In this document: piece after piece, positions 1 through 11,979 of the stretch
Position numbering within the stretch: the stretch's first letter is position 1
Layout of the letters: each line of letters starts with the position of its first letter
Assembly (NCBI RefSeq): GCF_027492855.1
Contig: NZ_JAPUDY010000066.1
Coordinates: forward strand, 1-64,000
Origin: Acidovorax sp.
Lineage (GTDB): Bacteria; Pseudomonadota; Gammaproteobacteria; Burkholderiales; Burkholderiaceae_C
Length of the DNA stretch: 64,000 nucleotides
Reading direction: 5' to 3'
Program-made: the position numbers and the translations under genes
The notes under the pieces: model-generated
Seen by the model: only the letters and a program-made list of their open reading frames with translations
What the model was told of the DNA's origin: nothing
The model's database searches: none

Positions 1-1300
1 TGATGCCCAGCGAGATGCGTTCGCGGTCCACGTCCACGGCCAGCACGATGGCTTCCACTTCCTGGCCCTTCTTGTAGTTGCGAACAGCGGCTTCGCCGGG
101 TTCGTTCCACGAGAGGTCGGACAGGTGCACCAGGCCGTCGATGCCGGCAGCCAGGCCCACGAACACGCCGAAGTCGGTGATCGACTTGATCGGACCCTTG
201 ACGCGGTCACCGCGCTTCGTGTCCTGTGCGAATTCTTGCCATGGGTTGGCCTTGCACTGCTTCATGCCCAGGCTGATGCGGCGCTTGTCTTCGTCGATTT
301 CCAGAACCATGACTTCGACTTCGTCGCCCAGCGAAACCAGCTTGGCGGGAGCGATGTTCTTGTTGGTCCAGTCCATTTCGGAGACGTGCACCAGGCCTTC
401 GATGCCGGGTTCGAGTTCGACGAACGCGCCGTAGTCGGCAATGTTCGTGATCTTGCCGAACAGGCGGGTGCCTTGTGGGTAGCGGCGGTTCACGCCCATC
501 CATGGGTCGTCGCCCATTTGCTTCAGACCCAGCGAGACACGGTTCTTCTCGGTGTCGAACTTCAGGATCTTGGCCGTGATTTCCTGGCCAGCCGTCACCA
601 CTTCGGATGGGTGACGCACGCGGCGCCATGCCATGTCGGTGATGTGCAGCAGGCCGTCGATGCCGCCCAGGTCCACGAACGCACCGTATTCGGTGATGTT
701 CTTGACCACGCCTTGAACGATGGAGCCTTCCTTCAGGGTTTCCATCAGCTTGGCGCGCTCTTCGCCCATGGAGGCTTCCACCACGGCGCGGCGGCTCAGC
801 ACCACGTTGTTGCGCTTGCGGTCGAGCTTGATGACCTTGAATTCCAGGGTCTTGTTTTCGTAGGGCGTCAGGTCCTTGATAGGACGCGTGTCGATCAGCG
901 AACCGGGCAGGAAGGCGCGGATGCCGTTGACCAGCACCGTGAGGCCGCCCTTGACCTTGCCGCTGGTCGTGCCAGTGACGAATTCGCCGGATTCCAGGGC
1001 CTTTTCCAGGCTCATCCACGAAGCCAGGCGCTTGGCGGTGTCGCGCGACAGGATGGTGTCGCCGTAGCCGTTTTCGATGGAGCCAATGGCCACCGACACG
1101 AAGTCACCCACTTGGACTTCGACTTCGCCCTTGTCGTTCTTGAACTCTTCCAGCGGCACGTAGGCTTCGGACTTGAGGCCGGCGTTGACCACCACGAAGT
1201 TGTGCTCGACGCGCACGACTTCGGCGGTGATCACTTCGCCTGGGCGCATTTCCGTACGCTGCAAAGATTCTTCAAAAAGGGCGGCAAAAGATTCGGACAT
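1..1300 (-). CDS. rpsA: 30S ribosomal protein S1, C-terminal end beyond window
   Basis: Ribosomal protein S1 binds mRNA on the 30S subunit and helps initiate translation of weakly structured or leader-poor messages. About 433 residues are visible from the ATG at 1300 to the window edge with no stop, so the sixth S1 repeat is missing. The repeated S1 (OB-fold) units are plain: [38 protein letters not shown] and [19 protein letters not shown], each followed by an RISLG-type end. AAGGAAACAC lies just before the start. It follows aroA-cmk on the same strand with a 208 bp gap, the classical proteobacterial cmk-rpsA order. Confidence 0.97.
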   Translation of the reverse strand, partial: MSESFAALFEESLQRTEMRPGEVITAEVVRVEHNFVVVNAGLKSEAYVPLEEFKNDKGEVEVQVGDFVSVAIGSIENGYGDTILSRDTAKRLASWMSLEKALESGEFVTGTTSGKVKGGLTVLVNGIRAFLPGSLIDTRPIKDLTPYENKTLEFKVIKLDRKRNNVVLSRRAVVEASMGEERAKLMETLKEGSIVQGVVKNITEYGAFVDLGGIDGLLHITDMAWRRVRHPSEVVTAGQEITAKILKFDTEKNRVSLGLKQMGDDPWMGVNRRYPQGTRLFGKITNIADYGAFVELEPGIEGLVHVSEMDWTNKNIAPAKLVSLGDEVEVMVLEIDEDKRRISLGMKQCKANPWQEFAQDTKRGDRVKGPIKSITDFGVFVGLAAGIDGLVHLSDLSWNEPGEAAVRNYKKGQEVEAIVLAVDVDRERISLGI

Positions 1301-1508
1301 GTGTTTCCTTGCCACAAACAGGATTCCGGCAGCACCATTGCTGTCGTTTTTATAGCTGCTTGCGGTGGTTTTTTGCGGCAGAGCCGCGGGTTAGGTTAAC
1401 GATCCACACCGCCTGTGCGCTGGCGCGCGAGAGGGGCGGCGTGGGCCTGTGGCAAAGCCTTTCGGTCTTGCCTGCGGGGCCTCAGGTTGAGTGAAGGCCC
1501 CACACGTC

Positions 1509-3551
1509 TCAGCCCTGCGCAGCAGCTGCGAAGGGCTGGCGCTCTTGCCACCAGATCAACACCTGTTCGACGGCTTCATCAATCGTCAAATCGGAGTTGT
1601 CGAGGACCAGAGCATCCTGCGCGGGCTTCAAGGGTGCGACGCTGCGGGAACTGTCTCGCAGGTCGCGCGCCTCTAGGTCCGCGCGAAGGTCTTCGATATT
1701 AGCCGAAAAACCCTTTGAAATCAACTGTTTATAGCGGCGCTCCGCGCGGCAGGCGGCGCTGGCCGTCAAATAGACCTTGAGCGGGGCTTCGGGGAAGATC
1801 ACGGTGCCCATGTCGCGGCCATCGGCCACCAGGCCCGGCAGGCGCTGGAAGCTGTGCTGCAGGTCGATCAGCGCCGTGCGCACGGCGGGCAGGGCGGACA
1901 CGCGGGAGGCGTTCATCCCGGCTTCCTCGGTGCGGATGGCTTCGGTCACGTCGTCGTTGCCCAGCAACACCCGGCCGCCTTCAAAACGCACGGGCAGGGT
2001 CTGGGCCATGGTGGCGATGCGCGTTTCGTGCACTGCGTCAATGGCCAGGCCCGCGCGCAGGGCGGCCAGCGCGGTGACGCGGTACATCGCCCCCGAGTCG
2101 AGAAAGCGATAGCCCAGCCGCTGCGCCACGGCAGCTGCCACCGTGCCCTTGCCCGAGGCGGTGGGGCCGTCGATGCAGATCACCGGAATGTGCGCCGTGG
2201 CGACCTGGGCCACCGAGAACAGGGCTTCGAAATAGTCCGGAAAGGTCTTGGCCACGCACTTCGGGTCTTCGATGCGCACGGGCAAGCGGGCCGGATTGAA
2301 GGCCGCCAGCGAAAAACACATGGCCACGCGGTGGTCGTCGTAGGTGTGGATGCTGGCGGCTTTCCAGTCTGCAGTCTTGGCGGGCGGGGTGACGCGGATG
2401 AAATCTGCGCCTTCTTCTACCGTGGCGCCGAGCTTGCGCAACTCGATGGCCATGGCCGCCAGGCGGTCGGTCTCTTTCACGCGCCAACTGGCGATGTTGG
2501 TCAGCGTGGTGGTGCCGTTGGCATACAGCGCCATCACGGCCAGCGTCATGGCGGCGTCGGGAATGTGGTTGCAGTCCAGCTCAATGGCTTTGAGGGGCCA
2601 GGCGCCGCGTTCGATCTGCAACCAGTTGGGGCCGCCCGTGACCAGGGCGCCCATGGCGCGCGCTGCCTCAACAAAACGGATGTCGCCCTGGATGGAGCCC
2701 AGCCCCACCCCCAAAATCTTGATGCCTTTTGGGCTGCTACCGCTTGATGTGATTGCCCCAAGTGCTATGAAATAGCTAGCGGAAGAGGCGTCAGCCTCCA
2801 CATGGATGTCGCCCGGCGACTGGTAGCGGCTGCCTGCGGCAATCGTGAAGCGCTGCCAGTTCTGGTGTTCGACCACGATGCCAAAACGCGCCAGCAATTG
2901 CAGGGTGATGGCGATGTAGGGCTTGGAGATCAGCTCGCCCACCACTTCGATCACGATGCTCTGCGTGCCCGCCGCAAGCGGCAGCGCCATGAGCAGGGCG
3001 GTGAGGAACTGGCTCGATACGTCGCCGCGCACGCGGATGGGCTCGTTCAGCGCCAGCGCGGGCACGCCCTGGCTGTGTGCGATTCGCAGCGGCGGGTAGC
3101 CGTCATTGCCCAGGTAGTCGATCTGGCAGCCCAGTTGGCGCAGGGCATCGACGAGGTCGCCAATGGGGCGCTCGTGCATGCGCGGCACGCCCGACAGCTC
3201 GAACTCGCCACCCAGCAGCGCCAGCGCTGCCGTGAGGGGGCGCATGGCCGTGCCGGCATTGCCCATGAAGAGTTTTGCGGGCGATTGGGGTGTGCGCCCG
3301 CCCAGGCCGGTGATGCGCACGGTGTTGTTATTGCTGCCCGCTGTTTCATCCACGGTGCAGCCGATCTGGCGCAGGGCGTCCAGCATCACGCGGGTGTCGT
3401 CGGACGCCAGCAGGTCGTGCACGGCGGTGGTGCCGTTGCTCAGCGCAGCCAGCAGCAGCACGCGGTTGGAGATGCTCTTGGAGCCGGGCAGGTGGATTTC
3501 ACCCGCGGCCGCTTGCAGCGGGGGCAGATCGAGGAAGGCAGTGCTGTACAT
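1509..3551 (-). CDS. aroA-cmk: bifunctional EPSP synthase / cytidylate kinase (AroA-Cmk fusion)
   Basis: A single 680-residue frame joins two enzymes that are separate in most bacteria. Residues 1 to about 450 are 3-phosphoshikimate 1-carboxyvinyltransferase (shikimate pathway), with [20 protein letters not shown] (class I, glyphosate-sensitive type Gly), [14 protein letters not shown] and [11 protein letters not shown]. Residues from about 455 are CMP/dCMP kinase, with the P-loop GPTASGKGT and LDSGAMYR. No stop or frameshift separates them. The ATG at 3551 (MYSTAF) is preferred over an upstream GTG at 3614, because the intervening 21 residues do not look conserved. Compared from memory with E. 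coli AroA, the segment [14 protein letters not shown] carries about five extra residues and overlaps a repeat-like stretch. Confidence 0.95.
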   Translation of the reverse strand: MYSTAFLDLPPLQAAAGEIHLPGSKSISNRVLLLAALSNGTTAVHDLLASDDTRVMLDALRQIGCTVDETAGSNNNTVRITGLGGRTPQSPAKLFMGNAGTAMRPLTAALALLGGEFELSGVPRMHERPIGDLVDALRQLGCQIDYLGNDGYPPLRIAHSQGVPALALNEPIRVRGDVSSQFLTALLMALPLAAGTQSIVIEVVGELISKPYIAITLQLLARFGIVVEHQNWQRFTIAAGSRYQSPGDIHVEADASSASYFIALGAITSSGSSPKGIKILGVGLGSIQGDIRFVEAARAMGALVTGGPNWLQIERGAWPLKAIELDCNHIPDAAMTLAVMALYANGTTTLTNIASWRVKETDRLAAMAIELRKLGATVEEGADFIRVTPPAKTADWKAASIHTYDDHRVAMCFSLAAFNPARLPVRIEDPKCVAKTFPDYFEALFSVAQVATAHIPVICIDGPTASGKGTVAAAVAQRLGYRFLDSGAMYRVTALAALRAGLAIDAVHETRIATMAQTLPVRFEGGRVLLGNDDVTEAIRTEEAGMNASRVSALPAVRTALIDLQHSFQRLPGLVADGRDMGTVIFPEAPLKVYLTASAACRAERRYKQLISKGFSANIEDLRADLEARDLRDSSRSVAPLKPAQDALVLDNSDLTIDEAVEQVLIWWQERQPFAAAAQG
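2726..2780. repeat. palindromic repeat-like stretch inside aroA
   Basis: The plus strand here reads GGGCTGCTACCGCTTGATGT, and further on GTGCTATGAAATAGC. This matches the layout of the intergenic palindromes of this window (CGCTTG-TG core followed by TGCTAT...TAGC, as at 22725-22786). It is relatively AT-rich for this coding region and encodes the variable [19 protein letters not shown] segment of AroA. It looks like a degenerate, in-frame copy of the intergenic repeat. The similarity is by eye only. Confidence 0.45.
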
Positions 3552-3610
3552 CGGTATCTTTCGTCCGTTGGCGCCAGCGCTTTTCGCAACTGGCGCAGAC
3601 CCATCCCAGT

Positions 3611-3686
3611 GCACCCGTGGAACTGGCTTTGCCAGGCCACCGGGTGCGTCCCCCTTGGGGGAAGGCGCCGAAGGCGACTCAGGGGG
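3611..3686. repeat. intercistronic hairpin element between tyrA and aroA
   Basis: The stretch ends with GTCCCCCTTGGGGGAAGGCG and GAAGGCGACTCAGGGGG directly next to the tyrA stop codon. It contains a CCCCCTTGGGGG hairpin and GGCGCC/GGCGAC symmetry. Sequences of this kind (CCCCTGAGTCGCCTTCGGCGCCTTCC type) are, from memory, scattered between genes in Comamonadaceae. It probably forms a stable RNA hairpin in the tyrA-aroA transcript. No second full copy was seen in this window. Confidence 0.5.
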
Positions 3687-4559
3687 TTACTTGCGTTTCG
3701 CTCCCATGCGCCAGTGGGCACGGGTTTCGCTGGCCAGGGTCAGCATGTCTTCCAGCGCCTGCGCATTGCCTTTTTCCATGGCCTGCTCGATGTTGCGCAG
3801 CGACTGTTGGAACAGCTTGGACTGGGCGAGCAGTTCCTCCCGGTTGGCCAGCAGGATGTCGCGCCACATCTTGGGGTCGCTGGCTGCGATGCGGGTGAAA
3901 TCCCGGAACCCGGGGCCTGCCAGGGACAGGAAATCGTCGCCATGTGCTTGCCCCGTGATGCTGTTCATCATGGAAAAGGCCAGCAGGTGGGGCAGGTGGC
4001 TGACGGCGGCGAAGGCTGCGTCGTGCGATTCGGGCGACATGCTGGTCACGCGGCTGCCCAGCGCGGCCCAGAGCTTTTCAGCGTTTTGAAGCTGGACGGT
4101 GAGGGTGCGCTCGGTAGGGGTCAGGATGACCTGGCGCCCGCTGTAGAGGTCTGCCTCGGCATGCTCCACGCCCGACACCTCGCGCCCCGTGATCGGGTGC
4201 GCGGGCACGAACGAGCCCACCTGGTCGCGCAAGGCGCGCTGCGCGGCCTGCACCACGTCGGCCTTGGTCGAGCCCACGTCCATGATGAGCATTTGGGGGG
4301 TGACCAGGTGCTTGATGGCCTTCAGGGTGGCTTCGGTGGCGGCCACGGGCACGGCCACCAGCACAATGTCGGCGCCCGCCACGGCGAGCAGGGCCGATGG
4401 GGCCTCGACGTCGATCACGCCCAACTGGCGCGCGCGGTCGGTGGTGGAGGGTGACTTGCTGTAGCCCACCACGCGTTTGACGAGGCCCGCTTTTTTCATG
4501 GCTAGGGCGAACGAGCCCCCCATGAGCCCGCAGCCGATCAGTCCGAGTTGTTCAAACAT
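3687..4559 (-). CDS. tyrA: prephenate dehydrogenase
   Basis: Oxidatively decarboxylates prephenate to 4-hydroxyphenylpyruvate with NAD(P)+, the committed step to tyrosine. The 290-residue protein starts MFEQLGLIGCGLMGGS, a Rossmann dinucleotide-binding fingerprint at the very N-terminus. VPAHPITGREVSG contains the family's catalytic His motif, and SHLPHLLAF and FRDFTRIAASDPKMW are typical helical-domain motifs. The open frame runs far upstream, but only the ATG at 4559 places the Rossmann motif correctly. It starts 11 bp after pheA and is surely cotranscribed. No hisC lies between pheA and tyrA. Confidence 0.95.
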   Translation of the reverse strand: MFEQLGLIGCGLMGGSFALAMKKAGLVKRVVGYSKSPSTTDRARQLGVIDVEAPSALLAVAGADIVLVAVPVAATEATLKAIKHLVTPQMLIMDVGSTKADVVQAAQRALRDQVGSFVPAHPITGREVSGVEHAEADLYSGRQVILTPTERTLTVQLQNAEKLWAALGSRVTSMSPESHDAAFAAVSHLPHLLAFSMMNSITGQAHGDDFLSLAGPGFRDFTRIAASDPKMWRDILLANREELLAQSKLFQQSLRNIEQAMEKGNAQALEDMLTLASETRAHWRMGAKRK

Positions 4560-4570
4560 GGCGGCGCTCC

Positions 4571-5668
4571 TCAGGAAGACACGGGGTAGGTGCCCAGAAC
4601 CTTGTAGAACGCGCACAGGCTGCGCAGTTCTTCCAGCGCCCGCGCCACATGGGGTTGCGCGGGATGGCCGTCGAGGTCGATATAAAAGTAGTACTCCCAC
4701 TGGCCGGTGCGCGCGGGACGCGACTCGAAACGCGTCATGGACACACCGTGTGTCTTGAGCGGCACCAGCAAGTCGTGCACTGCGCCGGGCTGGTTGGGCA
4801 CCGACACCACGAGGCTGGTGCAGTCCTTGCCCGATGGCGGGGGTGTTTGCAGCGTGTGCGGCAGGCAGATGATGGCAAAACGCGTGCGGTTGTAGGCGTC
4901 GTCCTGGATGGCATGCGCCACGATGTGCAGCCCGAACTGGGCGGCGGCGCGCTCGCTGGACAGCGCTGCCCAGGCGGGGTTGGTGGTGGCCAGGCGGGCG
5001 CCCTCGGCATTGCTGGACACCGGACGGCGTTCGGCATGTGGCAGGTGTTTGGTCAGCCAGGCCTGGCACTGCGCCAGCGCCTGCGGGTGGGCCAGCACTA
5101 CTTCGATACCGTCGAGCGAGTTGGTGGTGCGCAGCAGGTTGTGCCGCACCAGCAGGCTCACCTCGCCCACCACGTGGGTGGGGGTGTGCAGGAAGAGGTC
5201 GAGCGAGCGTGTAACCACGCCTTCGGTGGAGTTCTCCACGCCCACCACGCCATATTGGGCGCTGCCCGCAGCGGTGGCGTGAAACACCTCGTCGAAATTG
5301 GCGCAATACATGAGATCGGCCGCACCGCCGAAAAACTCGATGGCAGCCTGCTCGCAGAAGGTGCCTTCGGGGCCAAGCACGGCCACGCGCTGGGGCGATT
5401 CGAGCGCCAGGCAGGCCGACATGATCTCGCGCCAGATGGCGGCCACATGTGCTCCCTTGAGCGGGCCGGGGTTGGCGGTCTGGATCTTCTCGATGACCTG
5501 CGCCACGCGGTCGGGGCGGAAGAAGGGCGTGCCTTCGCGTTTCTTGACTTCGCCCACTTGCTCGGCCACCAGTGCGCGCTGGTTGAGCAGCGTGAGCAGT
5601 TGCTGGTCGATGGAGTCGATCTGTACGCGCAGGCTGGCGAGATCAGGCGAGGCTTGGGGATTGTTCAT
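4571..5668 (-). CDS. pheA: chorismate mutase / prephenate dehydratase (P-protein)
   Basis: Bifunctional enzyme of phenylalanine synthesis: chorismate to prephenate, then to phenylpyruvate. The 365-residue protein has an N-terminal AroQ helix domain (LRVQIDSIDQQLLTLLNQRA, residues about 12-31). It continues with a dehydratase domain carrying VENSTEGVVTRSLDL and the TRF motif in YNRTRFAII. The C-terminus is an ACT domain with VPNQPGAVHDLL and ESRP, the usual site of Phe feedback inhibition. The ATG at 5668 (MNNPQAS) is chosen because the upstream extension is low-complexity Arg/Ala sequence. It lies 55 bp after serC and 11 bp before tyrA. Confidence 0.95.
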   Translation of the reverse strand: MNNPQASPDLASLRVQIDSIDQQLLTLLNQRALVAEQVGEVKKREGTPFFRPDRVAQVIEKIQTANPGPLKGAHVAAIWREIMSACLALESPQRVAVLGPEGTFCEQAAIEFFGGAADLMYCANFDEVFHATAAGSAQYGVVGVENSTEGVVTRSLDLFLHTPTHVVGEVSLLVRHNLLRTTNSLDGIEVVLAHPQALAQCQAWLTKHLPHAERRPVSSNAEGARLATTNPAWAALSSERAAAQFGLHIVAHAIQDDAYNRTRFAIICLPHTLQTPPPSGKDCTSLVVSVPNQPGAVHDLLVPLKTHGVSMTRFESRPARTGQWEYYFYIDLDGHPAQPHVARALEELRSLCAFYKVLGTYPVSS

Positions 5669-5723
5669 GGACGGTGGAGCGTCTGTGCGGGCTCTTGAAG
5701 CAGTTTTTGTACCGGGCGCTTTT

Positions 5724-6833
5724 TCAAGCTTGCTTTTGCTCAAATTCTCGCATGTAGTCCACCAACGCCTGCACGCCCGCGAGCGGCATGGCGTTGTAGA
5801 TGCTGGCGCGCATGCCGCCCACGGACTTGTGGCCCTTGAGTTGCAGCAGGCCGCGCGCCTTGGCACCGACCAGGAACGCGTCGTTGCGGCTTTCGTCGCG
5901 CAGGAAGAACGGGATGTTCATGCGCGAGCGGCAGTTGGCGGCCACCTTGTTCACATACAGCTGCGAGCTGTCGATGGCGTTGTAGAGCAGGGCGGCCTTG
6001 GCGATGTTGCGCTGCTCCATGGCGGCCACGCCGGTGAGGCTGCCTTCGGTCTGGCGCTTGAGCCACTGGAAGGTGAGGCCTGCCATGTAGATGCCCCAGG
6101 TGGGCGGGGTGTTGTACATCGACTGGTTGTCGGCCACGATTTTGTAGTCGAAGGCGCTGGGGCAGGCGGGCAGGGCATGGCCCAGCAGGTCGTCACGCAC
6201 CACCACCAGGGTCAGGCCCGCGGGGCCCAGGTTCTTTTGCGCGCCGCCAAAAGCCAGGCCCACGCGGCTCCAATCCACAGGCCGCGACGCCACGTGCGAC
6301 GAAAAATCAATGACCAGGGGCGCATCGCTGCCCAGGGCCTTCAGGTCGGGCAACTGGTGGAACTCAATGCCGTTGATGGTTTCGTTGCTGCACAGGTGCA
6401 GATAACTTGCGCCCCGGCTGACCGTCCAGGAGGCCGGGTCGGGCAGGGTGGTGAAGCCGGTGTCTTCGGCGGACGCCACGATGTTCACCTCCGAGGCGTA
6501 CTTGCGCGCTTCCTTTTGCGACTTCTGGCTCCAACTGCCCGTCACCACAAAATCGACCGTTCCAGCGCGTGAGAGGTTCAGCGGCACGATGGCGTTTTCG
6601 GCCAGCCCGCCACCCTGCATGAACAGGATTTTGAAGTCGGGGGGCACGGCCAGCAGCGTGCGCAGATCGGACTCTGCCTGCTCGTAGATGGCCAGGAACT
6701 CCTTGCCACGGTGGCTCATCTCCATCACGCCCATGCCACTGCCGTGCCAGTCCAGCATTTCGGCGGCGGCTTGTTCCAGCACTTCGGTGGGGATGGCGGC
6801 CGGGCCGGCCGAGAAGTTGTAGGGGCGGGTCAT
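5724..6833 (-). CDS. serC: phosphoserine aminotransferase
   Basis: PLP enzyme that makes 3-phosphoserine for serine synthesis and the phosphohydroxythreonine step of PLP synthesis. It has 369 residues, the usual length. [15 protein letters not shown] is the family's N-terminal signature, SHRGKEF follows, and [12 protein letters not shown] holds the PLP-binding Lys. The ATG at 6833 is preferred over a TTG three codons upstream. It sits between gyrA and pheA in the standard betaproteobacterial order. Confidence 0.96.
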   Translation of the reverse strand: MTRPYNFSAGPAAIPTEVLEQAAAEMLDWHGSGMGVMEMSHRGKEFLAIYEQAESDLRTLLAVPPDFKILFMQGGGLAENAIVPLNLSRAGTVDFVVTGSWSQKSQKEARKYASEVNIVASAEDTGFTTLPDPASWTVSRGASYLHLCSNETINGIEFHQLPDLKALGSDAPLVIDFSSHVASRPVDWSRVGLAFGGAQKNLGPAGLTLVVVRDDLLGHALPACPSAFDYKIVADNQSMYNTPPTWGIYMAGLTFQWLKRQTEGSLTGVAAMEQRNIAKAALLYNAIDSSQLYVNKVAANCRSRMNIPFFLRDESRNDAFLVGAKARGLLQLKGHKSVGGMRASIYNAMPLAGVQALVDYMREFEQKQA

Positions 6834-6850
6834 GTTTATCAATCAAAAAG

Positions 6851-6883
6851 GCTGCTAGCGCTTATTGAATAAGCGCTAGCAGC
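6851..6883. repeat. perfect 15-bp palindromic repeat upstream of serC
   Basis: GCTGCTAGCGCTTAT and ATAAGCGCTAGCAGC are perfect reverse complements separated by TGA, giving a 15 bp stem with a 3-nt loop. It lies between gyrA (stop at 6942) and serC (start at 6833). It belongs to the same family as the copies at 19346, 22725 and 34510. An RNA hairpin here could stabilise or uncouple the two messages, but it lacks a clear U-tract on the gyrA side. Confidence 0.75.
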
Positions 6884-6941
6884 TTTACTTTTAATAGCAC
6901 GTCGGGTGCCATCCCATCGGAGCTGCACCCGCAGGGCGGGC

Positions 6942-9614
<2,673 letters not shown>

Positions 9615-9839
9615 TGGAGGGCGGCGGCGGTGGCAAAGGAGAGTCATTTTAGGGGTAAGACCGTGTAGCGACCACGCAACATATCGAAGCAATTCAGGTT
9701 TTGTCCTACGGGCCTCGGGCCGTCACCACCGCTTTTGCCCAGTTACGTATGGCACAATCATTCGAACGCTTTGGGTGGTGGTCATCCCAAGCGTCCTGAT
9801 TCGCAGCGCGGCTGCGGCTTTTTCCCCAAGAGGAGAACC

Positions 9840-10490
9840 ATGAAGAAACTGAACAAAGTGGCGATGTTGTTTGCCTCTGCAGCGCTCGCAACCGCCGCTG
9901 GCGCACAAACCGTTGACAACTGGAGAAACGCTTCTGGCATCGTCTGGAAGAACGGTACCAACGAATACTGCTGGCGCGATGCCAACTGGACGCCCGCAAC
10001 GGCTGCCGCTGGTTGCGACGGTGCTATCGCTGCTCCCGCTCCTGCCGCCGCAGCTGCTCCAGCACCTGCTGCCGCTCCAGCACCTGCTGCCGCTCCAGCA
10101 CCCGCACCTGCACCAGCACCCGCTGTGGCCACCAAGGTGACCTACGCCGCTGACGCATTCTTCGACTTCGACAAGTCGGTGCTGAAGCCAGAAGGCAAGG
10201 CCAAGCTGGACGATCTGGTCTCCAAGGTCAAGGGCATCAACCTGGAAGTCATCATCGCCGTGGGTCACACCGACTCCGTGGGCTCTGATGCTTACAACCA
10301 GAAGCTGTCGGTCCGCCGTTCTGAAGCCGTGAAGGCTTATCTGGTGTCCAAGGGCATCGAAAAGAACCGCGTGTACACCGAAGGCAAGGGTGAAAAGCAA
10401 CCCGTGGCTGACAACAAGACTGCCGAAGGCCGTGCCAAGAACCGCCGCGTGGAAATCGAAGTGGTCGGTACCCGCGCCGCTGCCAAGTAA
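9840..10490 (+). CDS. ompA: OmpA-family outer membrane protein
   Basis: Predicted secreted outer-membrane or periplasmic protein that ties the envelope to peptidoglycan. It has 216 residues. Residues 1-22 form a signal peptide ending AAGAQ. A short WRNASGIVWKNGTNEYCWRD region follows, then an Ala-Pro linker (about residues 60-100). The OmpA C-terminal domain is FFDFDKSVLKPEGKAKLDDL, VGHTDSVG, NQKLSVRRSEAV and AEGRAKNRRVEI. It lacks the eight-stranded barrel of E. coli OmpA. AGGAGA at 9831 fixes the start at 9840, and a strong terminator follows at 10508, so it is probably a single abundant message. Confidence 0.95.
   Translation: MKKLNKVAMLFASAALATAAGAQTVDNWRNASGIVWKNGTNEYCWRDANWTPATAAAGCDGAIAAPAPAAAAAPAPAAAPAPAAAPAPAPAPAPAVATKVTYAADAFFDFDKSVLKPEGKAKLDDLVSKVKGINLEVIIAVGHTDSVGSDAYNQKLSVRRSEAVKAYLVSKGIEKNRVYTEGKGEKQPVADNKTAEGRAKNRRVEIEVVGTRAAAK
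10056..10103 (+). repeat. 18-bp tandem repeat encoding the Ala-Pro linker of ompA
   Basis: The unit GCTCCAGCACCTGCTGCC occurs twice exactly (10056-10073, 10074-10091), then as a partial third copy to 10103. It encodes APAPAA and keeps frame, so slippage would only lengthen or shorten the linker between the N-terminal part and the peptidoglycan-binding domain. Confidence 0.9.
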
Positions 10491-10507
10491 TCTTCGGATT
10501 GCTTCAC

Positions 10508-10535
10508 AAAAAAGCCCCGGTAACGGGGCTTTTTT
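10508..10535. terminator. rho-independent terminator after ompA
   Basis: AAAAAAGCCCCG, loop GTAA, CGGGGCTTTTTT: a GC stem with a run of six T on the plus strand and six A before it, so it can act in both directions. It lies 17 bp after the ompA stop and before ubiG. Confidence 0.92.
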
Positions 10536-10571
10536 GCGTCTGGAGCCTTTCTGGCTCCGCCTTCATGGACA

Positions 10572-11291
10572 ATGACTGGTATGAGTGACACCGTTAACGC
10601 AGACCCGGCCGAGCTGGCCAAATTTTCAGAACTAGCCCACCGCTGGTGGGACCCGGACAGCGAATTTCGCCCCTTGCACCAGATCAATCCGCTGCGACTT
10701 GATTGGATCAATGGGTTTTGCGGACTGTCTGGCAAGCGGGTGCTGGATGTGGGTTGTGGCGGCGGCATCCTGGCCGATTCCATGGCACGCAAAGGTGCCG
10801 ATGTATTGGGTATCGATCTGGCATCCAAGGCACTGCGTGTGGCGCAGTTGCATGCGCTGGAAGCAGGAACCCAGAATATTCGCTACCAGGAAATCAGCGT
10901 GGAAGCGCTGGCCAAAGAGCAGCCCGCGAGCTTTGACGCGGTGACGTGCATGGAAATGCTGGAACATGTTCCAGACCCCGCATCCGTGGTGCGCGCGTGT
11001 TCGGAGTTGGTGAAGCCGGGCGGATGGGTGTTTTTCTCCACCATCAACCGCAATGCCAAGGCATTCATGTTGGCCATTGTCGGCGCGGAGTATGTGTTGA
11101 ACATGCTGCCCCGTGGTACGCACGAATATGCCAAGATGATTCGCCCCAGCGAGCTAGCCACCGCCTGCCGCAGCGCCCATCTCGATGTTCTGCACACCAA
11201 AGGCCTTGAATACAACCCGTTGACGAAGCGGTATTGGCTCAGTGCAGACACCAGCGTGAATTATTTGTTTGCCACCCGGCGTGCAGTTTGA
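10572..11291 (+). CDS. ubiG: ubiquinone biosynthesis O-methyltransferase
   Basis: SAM-dependent enzyme for both O-methylations of ubiquinone. It has 239 residues. ELAHRWWDPDSEFRPLHQINP is the UbiG N-terminal signature. RVLDVGCGGGILAD is SAM motif I, and DAVTCMEMLEHVPDP, STINRN and VLNMLPRGTHEY follow as in the family. Two ATGs are possible (10572 and 10581, the latter giving MSDTVNAD), and neither has a clear ribosome-binding site. It is followed immediately by gph, whose ATG is 11 bp past the ubiG stop. Confidence 0.95.
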   Translation: MTGMSDTVNADPAELAKFSELAHRWWDPDSEFRPLHQINPLRLDWINGFCGLSGKRVLDVGCGGGILADSMARKGADVLGIDLASKALRVAQLHALEAGTQNIRYQEISVEALAKEQPASFDAVTCMEMLEHVPDPASVVRACSELVKPGGWVFFSTINRNAKAFMLAIVGAEYVLNMLPRGTHEYAKMIRPSELATACRSAHLDVLHTKGLEYNPLTKRYWLSADTSVNYLFATRRAV

Positions 11292-11301
11292 GGTGGTGCC
11301 T

Positions 11302-11967
11302 ATGTTTCATAACATTCGCGCCGTACTTTTTGATCTGGATGGAACGCTGATAGACAGCGCCCCGGATTTGGGCGCCGCCGCCGACAAAATGCGAACGGAT
11401 CGCGGTTTGCCCTCTTTGCCCCCCGTGCGGTATCGGCCCATGGCGGGCGCTGGCGCGCGTGGCATGCTGGGGGAAGCCTTTGGCATGACCCCGGATCACC
11501 CAGAATTTGCCGCTTTGCGGGAAGAATTCTTCGCAAACTATGAATCGCGGATGACTGAGAACACCACGATTTTTGAAGGCGTACCAGAGCTGGTCGACCA
11601 GATTTTGCAACGCAACATGGCATGGGGTGTGGTCACCAACAAAGCGGCACGTTTTACCGAGCCGTTGACCCGCGCGATTCCGTTGTTTGTTACCGCCGGG
11701 GCGGTTGTGAGCGGCGACACCACTCCCCACGCGAAGCCGCACCCCGCCCCCTTGCTGGAGGCCGCTGCACGTCTGCAATTGCCCCCTGAGCAATGTATCT
11801 ATGTAGGGGATGACGAACGCGATATCGTTGCAGGCCTGGCTGCGGGCATGGGCACAGTGGCTGCTACCTATGGTTATCTGGGCGCCAAAACCGACCCCAG
11901 GGAATGGGGAGCACACGCAACAATTAAATCTCCCTCGGAGCTCTTGCAACTGCTCGCATACGCCTAA
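11302..11967 (+). CDS. gph: phosphoglycolate phosphatase, HAD family
   Basis: Dephosphorylates 2-phosphoglycolate. The 221-residue protein shows the HAD motifs in order: FDLDGTLIDSAPDL (nucleophile Asp in DLDGT), VTNKAA (motif II region), HAKPHPAP (Lys) and VGDDERDI (acidic motif). The helical cap lies in between. The ATG at 11302 is chosen over an in-frame start inside ubiG. The family includes close relatives that act on other sugar phosphates, so substrate is inferred. Position after ubiG and before ssrA supports the usual betaproteobacterial gph. Confidence 0.9.
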   Translation: MFHNIRAVLFDLDGTLIDSAPDLGAAADKMRTDRGLPSLPPVRYRPMAGAGARGMLGEAFGMTPDHPEFAALREEFFANYESRMTENTTIFEGVPELVDQILQRNMAWGVVTNKAARFTEPLTRAIPLFVTAGAVVSGDTTPHAKPHPAPLLEAAARLQLPPEQCIYVGDDERDIVAGLAAGMGTVAATYGYLGAKTDPREWGAHATIKSPSELLQLLAYA

Positions 11968-11970
11968 AAT
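11944..11970 (+). promoter_or_regulatory. candidate promoter of tmRNA
   Basis: TTGCAA (11944-11949) and TAAAAT (11965-11970) sit inside the last codons of gph, about 10 bp before the first base of tmRNA. The 15 bp spacing is shorter than ideal, but no other promoter-like pair is as close. Confidence 0.45.
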
Positions 11971-11979
11971 AGAGGACTT

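Noticed and set aside
1347-1364. TTTTTATAGCTGCTTGCG upstream of rpsA as another copy of the palindromic repeat
   Set aside because: It matches the TATAGCTGCTTGCG half only; the AAGCGC arm is absent, so it is at best a decayed fragment.
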